NCBI GenBank assembly: GCA_036346275.1
Contig: CM070715.1
Span: 74,635,667-74,699,666 of the forward strand
DNA length: 64,000 nt
Direction: 5' to 3'
DNA from: Otatea glauca
Lineage: Eukaryota; Streptophyta; Magnoliopsida; Poales; Poaceae
Made by a program: the position numbers and the translations under genes. Shown here piece after piece: positions 44,158-56,491 of this stretch. Under the pieces are notes generated by a model, which worked only from the letters and a program-made list of their open reading frames with translations, searched no databases and was not told where the DNA came from. How positions within the stretch are numbered: the stretch's first letter is position 1; the number at the start of each line of letters is the position of its first letter.

Positions 44158-46371
44158 ATGAACGTGGGGGAGGAGGTGGGGAGGCTCAAGGAGGAGATCC
44201 AGAGGCTCGGCCAACAGCAGCCCGATGGCTCCTACAAGGTATGCGTACCCTTACCTTCTCCTCCTCGGAAACAACGGCAGATCTGGCATCCGCACGGCCG
44301 CATTTTAAGTCTTTCCGCTGTTGGCCTGAGTTGGGATCCCATTCCATTTCTCGATACCTCACGCCGTTGTGCAGTTTGATGTGCGCTTGCCAATCATCTG
44401 ATGTGAAATTGCCTCAGAATTATGGTCCGAGGGTGAAGGCTTAGATAGGCCATCGGCTCATTTGTTGGATTCTGAGGCGATCTTGTGGTGCTGCTGTCTG
44501 CTGATATCATCATGTGTATGTATGGCAATGTCTTGCTCGTAGGAGGATGTTTTATCTTCTAATGTGTACAGTGCAGATCCCTAATTTCTGCATCTCTGGC
44601 CAGTATTGGTCATGGAATGGAACAATGCTAATGTAATCTGTTAGGAGTATTGGTGATGTTGATTGATAAGCCGAATCAATGATATGCAGTTTGATATGTA
44701 TTTTGCTGATCTTAGTCTATCCTCAATCTATGAACTTACATTCTATCTATTATACTAAGTGAACGCGGAAATTTTGAGGAAACAAATGGAACTGCAGTTT
44801 ACTGTATTCTACTTCCCCTTGATATGTTAACAGATTTACTGTTGACAAGGAAGATGTTCCATTATGATTTTGGAAAGAAAAGGAAAACAATGAAGGACTA
44901 AGAACCATAGCCCTATGCCTGTGCATATTTATTTCCAGATTTCTTCACATTTGCTTCGAAAATGAATTCTTCATACTGCGTTCTAATTTTCTTCTACCAT
45001 TGTTGTGCCTTTTATCCGAGTCTGCTAGATTCACGATGGTGGTTATTGTCTTCATCTGTCTATAGTCGTATTAACATGCAATGAAAAGATGTATATGCAA
45101 ATGCATCTTGCCTTCTATTGAGTTTTTCATTAACGTTCTTACCCTACAGTTGCTAAGTGTTATGTTTCACTATGAAGTCCAAACACATATCTTGTTTCTT
45201 AGTCATATTAGGTTCTAAAGTACATATGGTGGTGGCCAATAGGGGCTTATCACTGTGATTTGTCCTTCCTTTTCCTCTTTCTTGATTGCGGGATTTTGAT
45301 TTTTTTTAGTGATATTTAATGTTAGGCTGGTGGTTCTTTTGATGTTAAGACGTTAGGTACAACCAATAGAAACTTTGTAAATGCTAATTTAGGCTCCTTT
45401 TCAATAGTACGTTACTCCCCTGACTCTGCACAAAAGTATCAACTCCTGAGTCCTGACTAGTTGTTGTGGAAGGTCCCTTTTCTATTGAATAAACTGTGCT
45501 GGTTGTCCCTAGCAATTCTGTAATCTCTACCTATATACTTGAGATGCATTACTTTTGGTTCTTGACTATCATTTTTGCCTATTTACTATTTTTTTAGTTT
45601 CTCTTTGTCGAAGATAATACATTTTCTTTCTGTTCCCTTCAAAAACATTTTCTATCCATGATCGTGTGTGGAGGGGAGCTATTCCTTGATCCAAATTCCT
45701 GTCATGCAGTTTCTTTAATAATATTTCAGCCTTTCAGGCATGAAAATGTGCGAACAAAAGTTTAATTTCAATGCTGCAGTAAAAGAGAAATAGACACAGA
45801 GATATGCTGGTATTCATTGTTTTAGGACACCTTGTAGTCCCTTGCGCCTTCCTGTATACTGAACTTTTGTAGATCTTGACCTTATGCTTAGGTCGACATG
45901 GCATATTCTTAAAGCATAAGCACAAGTTCACAACACTTCAACAGCCTGGTGATGATGCTAGGACTTGCTTAATGCAGGCCTTGCTTTGCTAAAGGAGTTT
46001 TGATTTTGTGAGTTCACATGTACTTGTAAGCAACATTGCCAATGGTTGTAGGCTTCTCCGTGCGATGTTACGGAATTCACGGAAACGTATACATGGGAAA
46101 GTTCAAAGTTCTTAGCGTAGCTGTCCTACAACTTGTGAACTAATTCAAAAGAAGTCAACCTACGCTACTGAACACTTGTGGTTTGCAGGTCACGTTTGGG
46201 GTCCTTTTCAACGATGACCGGTGCGCAAACATATTTGAAGCATTAGTTGGCACCTTGCGGGCTGCCAAGAAAAGGAAAACTGTCTCCTACGATGGTGAGC
46301 TGCTTCTGCAGGGTGTTCATGACAATGTGGAGATAACCCTCTTGCCTCCTCCCGCTGTCGCTGCTGCTTGA
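44158..46371 (+). CDS. ABRACL: Costars family protein (actin-binding Rho-activating C-terminal-like), two exons
   Basis: Exon 1 is 44158-44238 (27 aa, MNVGEEVGRLKEEIQRLGQQ then QPDGSYK) with donor AAG|GTATGC. Exon 2 is 46189-46371 after acceptor TTTGCAG (VTFGVLFNDDRCANIFEALV, GTLRAAKKRKTVSYDGELLL, QGVHDNVEITLLPPP), stop TGA. Phase 0 junction, 87 aa, intron 1950 bp. Length and sequence match the plant Costars family (about 85-100 aa), a single Costars winged-helix-like domain found alone in plants and at the end of ABRA/STARS in animals and linked to actin regulation in Dictyostelium and animals. The plant role is not settled. The 5' UTR is GC-rich and begins close to the end of the upstream hAT. 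No defect is seen. Confidence 0.93.
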
Positions 46372-46564
46372 CGTGTACAGCACCAACAAATCTTCTGATG
46401 TTGTTGCGTTCATATCATGTAATTTGTTTGTACCTAGATTTTCATGAACTATTTGGTATTACCAGAAGACTACTACTGGGTGATGTAAACAATTATGAGA
46501 CTTATGCAGTTGCTTTGCTTGCATATGGTTGTGTTGGAAATGCAATGCTGATATAACTAGCAAT

Positions 46565-46647
46565 ACTTTTATGAAGCAACTGTTAATATTAAAGTCTGCG
46601 CGGCTAGTCCTGTTACTTTTATTAAGCAACTGTTAATATTAAAGTCA
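46565..46647 (+). repeat. short tandem duplication downstream of Costars
   Basis: 'acttttatgaagcaactgtt' plus 'aatattaaagtc' occurs twice, about 50 bp apart. A second small duplication, 'ggtctttgcatgtat', is at 46710-46740. These lie in or just after the 3' UTR. Confidence 0.7.
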
Positions 46648-48719
46648 CCTCCATCCCTGTGCTAGAATTTAGATGATGTGCAAATACATTGCTAGTTTTT
46701 TCAACTTTGGTCTTTGCATGTATGGTCTTTGCATGTATGGTCCGATTGAGAATGTTTCTAGCATCTATACTTCTCTCTTGTTCAACTTCCTACTATAGCT
46801 TTCATTCTGCTTCTTGTTTTGCCATATACAAGTAAGGTTTACCTCTTTTTTGGTTTTAATTATAAAATGCGGCAACGCTATACATTCGACAACGTTGGTA
46901 CGACAGCATTACGATTACCCGACATACGCAACTCTGTATCCACATGTGGGCATTCTTTCCCTCGCCCAAGCCCAACTATGTAAAACAGTAGTATTTCTCA
47001 GCTGTTCACACCGGTCAATTGATCAACAACAGAGTCTGCTCCATGGGAGAAAATGATCAATATTGCATCAGATCCTATACGGCTATACCACATTCTTTAT
47101 CCTCCATTCTCACACCTCTGTGATATTAATGGTGTCAAGATTTGAATCAGTAGAGGGCATTTGCATGTAGTCGGCCATGATGTATTGACGTCGGTGCCGT
47201 CCATGGAGCCGCAGCCGCGAGTGACAGAGATGAGCATTCGGCAGTAAGCAGTGGCGTAGCATGAAAAAAAATAGAGTGTGTACTCAAAGAATTGGACTAA
47301 ATTAAGATAAACATATTAAATATTTTGTGTTGTATTTTTATTTGTTCGAGGATTACTAATAATACTTTATGATTTGAAAAACTTGTGCAACGTTTGCTTG
47401 TCAAACTTTTGTAAATTAATGAACAAGTTTACACCAACCAATCAAACAAATTGGCTATTGTCTATATTCAATCCATTTATACAGTTACAATTGATAAAAA
47501 AAATCATAAATCAGAAGAGAGCCTCACATTGTCTATTTATTGTTTTGGTCAGCCCACTTAGTCGGTCATGCACTCGCTGATTCATGTTGCATTGCTTTCC
47601 CTACCCGCTTACCATCGCCACGATGGGTTACCTGTCGCCGCACGCCCGCGCTCTTGCTAACTCGCCGGCATCTACTCTCTGTAATGCACATCAAACGCTC
47701 TTGACTCGGTGGGTTACCATGTCCTCACGAAGGAGAGACATTGAGTCGTACCCCCTCTCTCTCGCTCTATAGTCTTTGCATGTGTCTAGGATTTGAGTCT
47801 AGTTGTGCAAGCAACAAGTAAAGTCATCAATTACCAAATTAAGCCTCCAATATGCAGCAGCCCACCAAGTCACATGAAACATGAAGCATATCATTCACCT
47901 GGTAAAACTTCTTCTTTCTCAAACCACGTCCAAACATATATGCATTCGTTGTCGCTATGTCAAAAATTAAGTATCGATACTGAATAAGTACTTAATGTCT
48001 AACGACTCGAGAGGACTCCAACCTAACAGAGCCCCACTCCCCCCGCGCGCCTGGATATGCCCCTAGCAATAAGGTCCTAACTCCTAAGCACCAGGTGCCT
48101 CGCACCCCACAAAAATCAATTACTCTCTGAGTTACAGAATAGGTGATTTTTAGGATTTTGCATTTCAACCAAGACACGTGTAGAAATAATCAAATTGCCT
48201 TACTTCATTAGCTCACTTATTGCTCTTGGGTGGTGTGTGTTACACTATTTTATAGTAATAAATAATAGTAGGAATAATGAATGATAACGTAAAGGAAAAA
48301 ACAGTTAAAAGTTGTCACAAAATTAATTGTAGAATAACATGTATTTAGGAACAAAATTTGAAGCTGAGTAGTGCTTCTATGCTTTCCTCCCGATATAAGT
48401 TGTATAAATCTGAAAAAAAACGAAGGTTATCTTTCGTGCATGCTTTTAATATTTGTATAACTTTTAAAAAACAATATATATAGAAACACCTCAAAAAATT
48501 TAAAAGCTAGAATAACATATTCAGAAGTCCCCACCGCTACTCCGCCCGAGCCAAGACCACGCAAAAATTCTTCAGTGCACCAAGGTGGGCGGAGGCACAT
48601 CGCGTGGCCAGGCAAATGCTCGCACTGCGGCTCGCCCCGTGAACAGGTACTGGCAGCGTGGAGCTGGACCAAATAGGAGATAGCGCCCGACGCTATGTGG
48701 AAGCAGCGTCCAATGGCGG
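46648..48719. other. intergenic
   Basis: No gene supported. AT-rich with poly-A/T runs; the GC content rises from about 48530. Confidence 0.35.
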
Positions 48720-49085
48720 ACGGCGTTGCAACGCGACGCGAGATGGCGACCGGCATGGATCAACGGCGGCTTTGGCTTGGTGCGATCGGTGGGGCGACTC
48801 AGCGGTGGCCTCCGCTATGGCGACTTCGATTGAGATTGGCAGCGGTGCGGTGTTCTGACTTCTGAGCAACGCATGACGGCAAAGGCCGAAGTTCAGCGGG
48901 GAGACCTACTGGCTGCTGGGCTGAGGTGCGATGCGAGATGGCGATCGGCATATATGGATCAACAACGGCTTTGACTTGGTGCCATCCGTGGGGCGACGAC
49001 TCAGCGTCAGCGGTGGCCTCCACAATGGTTGCTTTGAGTGAGATGGACGGCGGCGCGCGGTGTTCCGAGCAGCGCACGACGGCAG
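48720..49085 (+). repeat. diverged GC-rich tandem duplication (~210-bp period)
   Basis: Copy 1 (about 48720-48880) and copy 2 (about 48930-49085) share in order 'cgcgagatggcga', 'cggctttg', 'cttggtg', 'tggggcgac', 'cagcggtggcctcc', 'gtgagat/attgagat', 'gcggtgttc' and 'gcacgacggc'. Open frames on both strands are compositional; I see no protein family. Confidence 0.6.
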
Positions 49086-49615
49086 ACGTGGAAGTAGCCG
49101 GCGGCGAACCGTACGATCGAGTCGCTGGGCTGGATGGCTTGTCCTGGGCTGAATATATAGAGAGAGATGATGAGGAGGCGTCATGGGAAATTGGGAATAG
49201 CAGGGTAAAAAATTTCGTTTAGGAGCCAAAAACAGCAACCTCAGCGGTAGCGGTTTCTGCGAAAAACCGAACGGTTTAAAAATTCAAACTAATTTGAAAT
49301 TTGATAAAACCCACATGCGAAAACCGCCGGTTTTGAGCAAAAACTGCTCAATTTTTGTGAAAAACCAATAGGTTTTTTTTTGAGAAAACCGCGAAAACCG
49401 AGCCGGGTTGGAAAAATGGGGATCCAAAAAATTTGGAAAAAAATTATTTAAAATTTGTAAAAATACAGAGAAGGCTAAAATTGAGTAAAAATGTAATAAA
49501 TATATAAATAAGGTATGTGAAAGCACGAAAAAAATCTAGTATGATCTCTCCTAAATATGAAAATATTTCGACATGACCTTTACTATAATTTAGACAATTG
49601 GAAGTTCTAAATTCA

Positions 49616-49780
49616 ACATTTAGCAATAATATGTCAACAAATAATCTTTCATTTGAATACTACTCACATATCAATCGAACAAGTGCAAAAATAGACATTT
49701 AGCAATAATATGTCAACAAATAATCTTCTATTTCAAACTACTCACGTATCAATCCAACAAGTGCAGAAATAGGCATTCAC
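49616..49780. repeat. 82-bp tandem duplication
   Basis: 'acatttagcaataatatgtc' followed by 'aacaaataatctt', 'cta..tca.atatcaatc.aacaagtgca' appears twice in succession. Confidence 0.75.
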
Positions 49781-50096
49781 ATAATGATATACAAATACCA
49801 TTTACATATCAATACCATTCACATATCAACACCATTTACATTTCAATATCTTACAGAAATTGCTTGTGTAAATAATTTGCAAAAAATTGCTTGTGTCAAG
49901 TTGCACGTTGTACAACAAAATAAGTATAGAATATAACTAGTGGTACAGAGTACAACTTTTATACTAAAGTTTTGGTAGTTCATGCATTCATACAACGAGA
50001 AGTAAGCTTTTCAATATTGAATAATTTTTGTGCATACAAACATCACTACTTGAACAAATAGTGCCATTTTTGGGTGTCGTCCATTGCTACTAATAT

Positions 50097-50350
50097 ACTT
50101 CAACAAATATTGTTACTAAATATAATTGAACAAATATTGATACTAAATATACTTCCACAAATATTGCTACTTGACATAATTGAACAAATATTGCTACTAA
50201 AATATGTTTAAGTAAATATTGCTACTTGACATACTTGAATAAATATTGCTACTAAATATAATTGAACAAATATTGTTACTCAAATATGTTAAAGTAAATA
50301 TTGCTACTAAATATTACTACCTAATATACTTGAACAAATATTGCTACTAA
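50097..50350. repeat. AT-rich minisatellite, about nine units of 27-28 bp
   Basis: The unit is near 'gaacaaatattgctactaaa' plus 'tatact'. Variants alternate 'actaaatata' with 'acttgacata' and 'gtttaagtaa', suggesting a higher-order pattern of three to four units. Confidence 0.85.
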
Positions 50351-50639
50351 AAATACTTATAATTTCTTTTTCTTTTTGCTTTTTCTATTTTCACAATTTT
50401 GAGGCTAAAAAACGTCTCCAAACTTCGTTTTTTTCAAAAAAAAAATTCACACTAAAGGTCATAAAGCAATTAATACTAATTTTAGGGAATTTTTGAATAA
50501 TTTTTTCCAAAATTTTTGAATTTTTTAAATTTGAATTTGAATTTTACTAGTAAATCTCTCAATTTATATTCTCGAACCGGAGTGGTACATTTAAAAACCG
50601 CGAAAACCGAGTGGTTTACCGTAGTTTTTTTTAACCCTG

Positions 50640-51447
50640 CTTCCATCGTCGCAAAGCAAACACATGAAACATCTATCGATCTTTTGCCTTCATGGTGTGC
50701 TCTGCTTGTCTGGACGCTCTCGAGTTTAGCATGGCCAGAGCGGCAAAACGCTAGCTCTCCACCGTATTATGTATACAGTACGGGAAATAACAGATACAAA
50801 ATCGTCGATCTCCAACGCCAAGAGCAAGGGAATCAACATGGTTATGGCTAATTGTACTTCTATATTGTTAAAATTTACGGAATAATTGTGTGTTCACGTG
50901 TGTCATATCGGATGTCCACACTCTTTATTTATAGCATTAATTATAATCGGACTCTATCTCTAAATTGACTCTATCTTAAATCATATCCCTAACACGACTT
51001 CAAATCGTACATAACTTGAACTCTTTTCATCTCCAATAATAACTCTCCAACATATATCCTCCAAGCTACTAAAGCATTTCTTACAGCTCTGGCCGTCTAG
51101 CATGCTAATTTTTACTAAGAGTAACTAATCATCTGGTCAATTGTTTTACTGTGACACAACTGCAAGCAAACTGAAAATCTTTATCCAAGATTGTTAAGAA
51201 AACGCCGATGACACAGAAATTGTAAGAAACATACGTACAGCCCCATTTCCAAGAGTTTACATATAGCTTTGTCCTTTCTCAGAAACAATACGCTCCCCTT
51301 CTATGCCATCGATTGTTTCCTACGTTTCGCATCTTTTATACGAAGGAGATGGGAAGAAATTGAAAGGCGAAAGAGGCGGTGAGTACCGAGGTGTTACATT
51401 GATCAATTAAAGATGGTAGCAGGTGTTGTCGTACCACCGAGGTCTTA
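50640..51447. other. intergenic
   Basis: No gene supported. 'ttgactctatcttaaatcatatccctaacac' and similar text resemble LTR-type edges, but no pair was found. Confidence 0.3.
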
Positions 51448-51450
51448 TTA

Positions 51451-52181
51451 GGCCCCCTTCGTTTCAGTTTTGGATTATGTAGATTATGGATTATACTCAG
51501 TTGTCTGAAGAAGTGGCTGCCTGAAGAATCTGGTCATTCAGCAGTCCATCCAAGAATTCGAAAATCTGGAGCAGAGGGCCACCTCCCTGGCCACAGCGCC
51601 GCACCTCCCGCACGCCCTCCACACCGCATCAAAGCAGCAGCAACGATTCGAAGGGGCTGTGGGCGGAGGAGCTCGGCGGAGGGGCGGCGGGCGGAGGGGT
51701 TGTGGGCGGAGGAGCTCGGCAGAGGAGCCGACGGGCGAAGGGGCTGCAGGCAAAGGGCTGCGGGTGGAGGAGCTCGGCGGAGGGGTCGATGGGCGGAGGA
51801 GCTGTGGGCGGAGGACCCATGGCGGCTGGAGCTCGGGCGGATGATCCGTGATGGCGGCCGGAGGGGCGGCGAAGCTCGGGGCGCGCCGGCTCCCTCTCCC
51901 AAGGCGGTGAACAGGGTGGGTGGAGGAACGAACGGAGGGGCGTCGGGCCGGTGAACGGGCGGGCGAAGGGGCGGAGGCACGGGCGGCGACTGGGGCTGCG
52001 GGTGGAGGAGCGAGGGTGAGTGCTGAGGAGAATCGGGAGAATCAAGAAATTTTCGGATTCTGATTATATGTTGATTTGGTGATTCTGATTTTCGGAGAAG
52101 TAGTCCAGAATCCTACCATTTGGCCAACAATCCGCTTTTATTTTAAACAGAAGCTACAAATAAGTTGTGCCGAACGGGGCC
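51451..52181. mobile_element. PIF/Harbinger-type element with GC-rich interior
   Basis: Termini GGCCCCCTTCG and CGAACGGGGCC are inverted, and TTA flanks both sides (51448-51450 and 52182-52184). The 731-bp element has AT-rich subterminal parts and a core (51590-52020) made of imperfect ~30-60-bp repeats of 'gcggaggagctcggcggagg'. These give Pro/Ser/Arg-rich open frames on the minus strand and Gly/Arg-rich on the plus. The core could be a captured gene fragment (Pack-type) or an expanded minisatellite; no parent gene recognised. Confidence 0.65.
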
Positions 52182-52184
52182 TTA

Positions 52185-52712
52185 GTATGATTGTAACTTT
52201 TCTGAAAAGTAGCTTTCAGCCAGACTGTATAGCTGACGAGCTGTATGGTTGAACAGCTAGACTGAAAAGGTTTAGTGTTTGGCATTCTGGCTTTTAGTAT
52301 AGCTTTTAGGTGTGAAGGGTGCGGGTCGGGAATAAGGATGAGGGGTGTGGTTTGGGATTTTATACTTAGTAGGATGGGTAATTTTTTTCAACTTTAGTAA
52401 CAAAGTTAAAGCCCCAACACACCGAAGCCATGAAAAACTATTCTAGATCAGCTTTTGGCTTTCAGCTTCTCCTATTACAAATGGGCTGCTGGCTTTTGGT
52501 TTCTGGCTACGGAGAATTCAGCAATTTGGAACAGCTTTAGACTTCTAGAGAGGAGAAGTCAAAGCTGAAGCCGTTCCAATGAGGACTTGAATGCATGCTC
52601 GCTGAGAAGAGTTGTTCAAGTTATTGAAGATGCAGATGTTAGGAAACAATAGGAAACTGGTTCTGGGAGGCTGCCTTGAATTAATGCTACACTGCGAACG
52701 CAAAAGACATGG
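52185..52712. other. intergenic, MITE-like
   Basis: Contains inverted 'aaaagtagctttcagcc' / 'ggctttcagctt' motifs and 'gccgttccaatgagg', as in small grass hAT MITEs, but boundaries are not resolved. Confidence 0.3.
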
Positions 52713-53541
52713 TCATAATAATATACTACCTCCATTAAAGATGGGAGAGTCTCGGCCACCAGAGCGATTTGAGCCGGGAGAGTGATGAACCGCGAAAAAA
52801 ATTACGCTCGGGTCCTTTTTCGGAAAAAAGGTTACGGTTAGGCCCTTCTTTTGGGAAAGAAAAATATATTACGCTTATGTCCTTTTTGCGTTTTTAAGCC
52901 TTGCGCTCAGATCCTTCTTTGGAAAATTATAATTACGTTTAGGTCCTTTTTTTTGGAAAAAAACACGGTTAGGCCCTTTTTATGGAAGAAAAAATACATA
53001 CTACGTTTAGGTCCTTTTTGCATTTTTTAGCGTTACGTTTAGGTCCTTTTTCAGAAAAAAACCGTTCAGGTCCTTTTCCGAAAAAAAAAGAAAGAGTTTA
53101 TGTCCTTTTTGCTGTTTTCTGTTTTTTCTAAGAGGGCCTTTCGTTTCAGCGAAATCGCAGAACCATCGTGAGAGGACTCCGAATAGGTACAAAAAAAACG
53201 CAGATACCCGAATAAATGCGAAAAAAACGCAAATACATTTATATCCTTTACATTTATGTCCTTTCAACCGTTCCGCCGAATAAAATGCGAAAAAAACGCG
53301 ATTACGTTTGTATCATTTCAACCGTTTCGCGTGTTTCCTCGGTTTTCTCGCGTTACATTTATATCTTTTCAACCGTTCCGTCGAATAAATGCGAAAAAAA
53401 CGCAATTAAGTTTTTATCCTTTTAGCCGTTTCACGTGTTTCCTCGATTTTCTCACGTGGGGAGCGGCAATCGCACGTTTTCTTAATTTTTTCGCGTGGGG
53501 AGCGACGTTCGCGACGTGGCACGCCGCGGTTGTTTATCTAG
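52713..53541 (+). mobile_element. Helitron 5'-end fragment (H1)
   Basis: Begins TCATAATAATATACTACC, then 'agagcgatttgagccgggag'. An array of about nine 'ttacgtttaggtcctttt' units (52799-53130) follows, then an approximately 120-bp duplicated module containing 'ttcaaccgttccg' and 'tttcgcgtgtttcctcg' (53240-53460). The same order of modules recurs at 53542 (direct) and 57735-58291 (inverted). It ends where H2 begins. Confidence 0.5.
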
Positions 53542-54389
53542 TCCTTCCTATATTATACTCCATAGAGTTCCTGGCACCACAATGATTTGAGCCGGCTCGA
53601 GCCGAGTTGCAAAAAAAATTACTTTTATGTCCTTTTTTCGAATATTTTTTACGTTTAGGTCCTTTTTTGGAAAAAAATTACAATTAGGTTCTTTTTCCCG
53701 AAAAAGAATATATATTATGCTTAGGTCCTTTATGCGTTTTAGGCCTTGTGGTTGGGTCCTTTTTCATAAAATTAAAATTACGTTTAGGTCCTTTTTCGGG
53801 AAAAAAATACGTACGAGTCCTTTTTTTGAAAAAAAAACATTGCATTTAGGTCATTTTTGCGTTTTTTTAGCATTACGTTAAGCCCTTTTTCGAAAAAACA
53901 AAATTTTGTTTAGGTCCTTTTCAAAAAAAAAGTTTAGGTCTTTTTCAGTTTACTGTTTTTCCCGACGCGGATCTTCCGTTCCAGCGAAATCGCAGATTAT
54001 ATCCTTTCAACCGTTTCGCGTATTTTCTCGATTTGCTCGTGTAGAGAGCGACAGTCGCACGTTTTCTCGATTTACTCACGTGTGGAACGACGATCACGCA
54101 CGATTTTGTAGTATATGTTACGTCGCGAAGATTTCCGACACTCTCAGTGACTCTGTATGTTCTGCTGTGTACGTAGCGAATCTAATCGGTGCTCGTGTCC
54201 CGGATTTCGTTGTTTCGTGTTTTGCCCCCATGGCCTCTTTGGCCATCTATGCCGGACCAGCCGCGTTCTTGGGCGCGCGTAGTAGCGCCGGTTTTTTCTC
54301 CCCGAGAGATTTGTGCGTTCTAGGTTTCTTCCTCTTCGTGTTGGTACAACGCATTTATTGTCTCTCTCGTTGATGCGCCAGGTCGCTCT

Positions 54390-54940
54390 GCCTTCGCCGT
54401 TGTTGTGCTCTCCGCCCCTTTTCGCCTTAGTGTTTGGTTCTTCTTCCTGCCGATCCAGTATTTTTTTGGTCACGATCTTCATCTTGTGCTCCGAAATCAC
54501 GTGGTTCTCTTGCTTCTCGCTCGCTGTTTCGTGTTTCCCGTCTTCCCTTTCGTGAGTTGCTCCAGTGCTTGCTTCTTCTTCTTGCCGATTCGGTATTTTT
54601 TTGCTCATCACCTCGTGAGTTGGTCCATTCGCCCTTAGTGTCTGGTTGTTCTTGCTGCCGATATGGTTTTTTGGCCCGATTGCCCTTTTGTGGTCTGGTT
54701 CTTGCTGCCGATCTGTTTTTTTTTTGGCCCGATTTTCTTTTTGTGCTCGGAGATCGTGCTTTTTATCTTATGCTGGCCAGTGCTTGCTTCTTCTTCCTGG
54801 CGATCCAGCATTTTTTTTTGGTCATCCCCTCGTGAGCTCGTCCTTTCGCCCTTAGTGCCTGCTTGTTCCTGTTGCTGATCCGGTTTTTTTGGCCCGATAT
54901 TCCTTTTGTGCTCAGAGATCGTGCTTTCTATCTTATTTGT
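54390..54940 (+). repeat. T-rich interspersed tandem repeat inside Helitron H2
   Basis: About five imperfect units share 'cttcttcctgccgatccagt', 'tttttttggcccgat', 'ttttgtgctcggagatcgtg' and 'cctcgtgag..cgcccttagtg', with unit lengths of 60-150 bp. Non-coding; Lys/Gln-rich minus frames are artefacts. Confidence 0.7.
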
Positions 54941-55441
54941 GTTGGTTTGGTCTGATTCGGTTTTCATCGTTTTTGGTTCATTTTATGCCGTCTTTTTGGG
55001 ACGCATTTTGCAGGCCTTTCTCTCCTTGATTATTTCTGCTTGTGTGGCCTTTGGTTTCCTCGGTTCTTGTTTTGCACAGGCAGCTGTTCCGGCCTTGTTG
55101 GAGTACCCTTATAGATCTGTTGTCCTTCCTGTCTTTCGATTGTGTGTTACGTTGGCTGCTTTATTGGTTCGGTCTGCCTGACCTTTGATTTTGTCCATCT
55201 TGATCTTATGCGTGTGATTGCGCCGCCTGCATTGTTGTGTTTTGCTGGAGATGTATCGCTTGCTATTCATGTCTTTTCTCCTCTTCGTCAAAGTTGGAGT
55301 GCCCTAGTAGATCTCTTGCCCTTCCTGTCTTGCGGTATCGCGCTACATAGGCTACTTTGTTGATCCGGTCTGCCTAGGCTCTGATTATGTCGATTTTAGT
55401 TATATGAGTACGGCCGTTCTACCTATAGCGTTGTGTTCTGT

Positions 55442-56440
55442 TAGAAATATTGTGCTTACTGTTTATATATTCGTGCTGTGGATGCAGATCCATTCTGCTG
55501 CATCGGTTTTGTCCGGCCGTGGCTTCGGCGTTTGCGTCTCCTGGTTGGTCGTTCAAGGTAACGGGCTTTCATTCTGGGCATTATGTAGCTGCATTGTGTG
55601 CTTGTTGTGTTTTAACGGATTGCTGTTTTCCCAGACGATGGTATGATTATTTGCTATGAATGCCTGTGTACTATCCGTGATGTTTAGTCTATTGTGTTTC
55701 CGATACGTAGTCTCCTCTAATTTAGTTCATCATCTGTTCGTGGTTTGGTGCTGGGATCCATGACGCTTATAGATATCTTCCAAGCTTTGTTGTTTAATCC
55801 GCATGTTAGGTGTCCTCCTAGAAATATTGCGCTTACTGTTTATGTCTTTCGTGCTCTGGATGCAGATTCGTTCTGCTGCATCGGTTTTGTCTGGCCGCAG
55901 CTTCAATGTTCGCATCTCCTGGCTGGTCGCTGAAGGTAGCGATTAGCGAACTTTCATTGTCGATATTATGTAACTGTGTTATGCGTTTTTTGTGTTTTAA
56001 CTGTTCATTCTTTACCCAGCCTGTGCTACGCTTATTTGTTCCGGATGCCTGTATATTATCTGTGATGTTTAGTCCATTGTGTTTCCGGTTCGTAGCCTCC
56101 TTTAATTTAGTTCGTGGTTTGTTCATGATTTTGTGTGGGGATCGATGGCGCTTATAGATATCTTCCGTGCTTTGTTATTTAATCCGAATGTTATTAGCTT
56201 TCTCTATTTTGCTCTTGCATTGGTTCCTGCTATAAATGGGTTCTGTCCTTCCATGTTTTGGTTCGAATTGCTCATGGTTTGTTATTTTATCCGGACGTTT
56301 CCGTTGATGTTAGAGTTTGGTCTAGCTATGTTTTTGTGTCTCCTGCTTCGATAGTGCTTAGCCCATTATGTTCTCGATCCGTAGCCTCATCTAATTTAAT
56401 CCGTCGTTTGGTCATGGTTTGTTTCTGGGTTTAGTGCCTG
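55442..56440 (+). repeat. ~380-bp direct tandem repeat inside Helitron H2
   Basis: Copy 1 starts 'gaaatattgtgcttactgtt' (55444) and copy 2 'gaaatattgcgcttactgtt' (55822), 378 bp apart. Further landmarks are 'gcatcggttttgtc', 'tgatgtttagtctattgtgt' (55679 and 56063, 384 bp apart) and 'gcttatagatatcttcc'. A partial third copy runs from about 56340 to 56440. Confidence 0.8.
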
Positions 56441-56491
56441 TTATAGGTGCCTTGCGTATGCACTTATTTGCTACGGACAAGTACTCATATA

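Larger units (their letters stand above)
49201..50639. mobile_element. probable hAT element (CAGGGTTCA family), TSD not found
   Basis: Ends CAGGGTAAAAAA and TTTTTTTTAACCCTG are inverted. Subterminal 'gaaaaaccgaacggttt' and 'gcgaaaaccgagtggttt' match the other CAGGGTTCA-family elements. The 8-bp flanks (GGGAATAG and CTTCCATC) do not match, so a flank was lost or the ends were misjudged. It contains the tandem repeats at 49616-49780 and 50097-50350. Confidence 0.5.

Noticed and set aside
49193..50647. 8-bp TSD for the CAGGGT element
   Set aside because: Flanks GGGAATAG and CTTCCATC do not match; the element is reported without a TSD.
51534..52045. Pro/Ser-rich minus-strand ORFs (extensin-like appearance)
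   Set aside because: Created by the short GC repeats of a PIF/Harbinger-type element; no signal peptide or conserved motif.
54144..54611. Lys/Gln/Glu-rich minus-strand ORF of 155 aa
   Set aside because: Complement of a T-rich tandem repeat in the Helitron; no family and periodic sequence.
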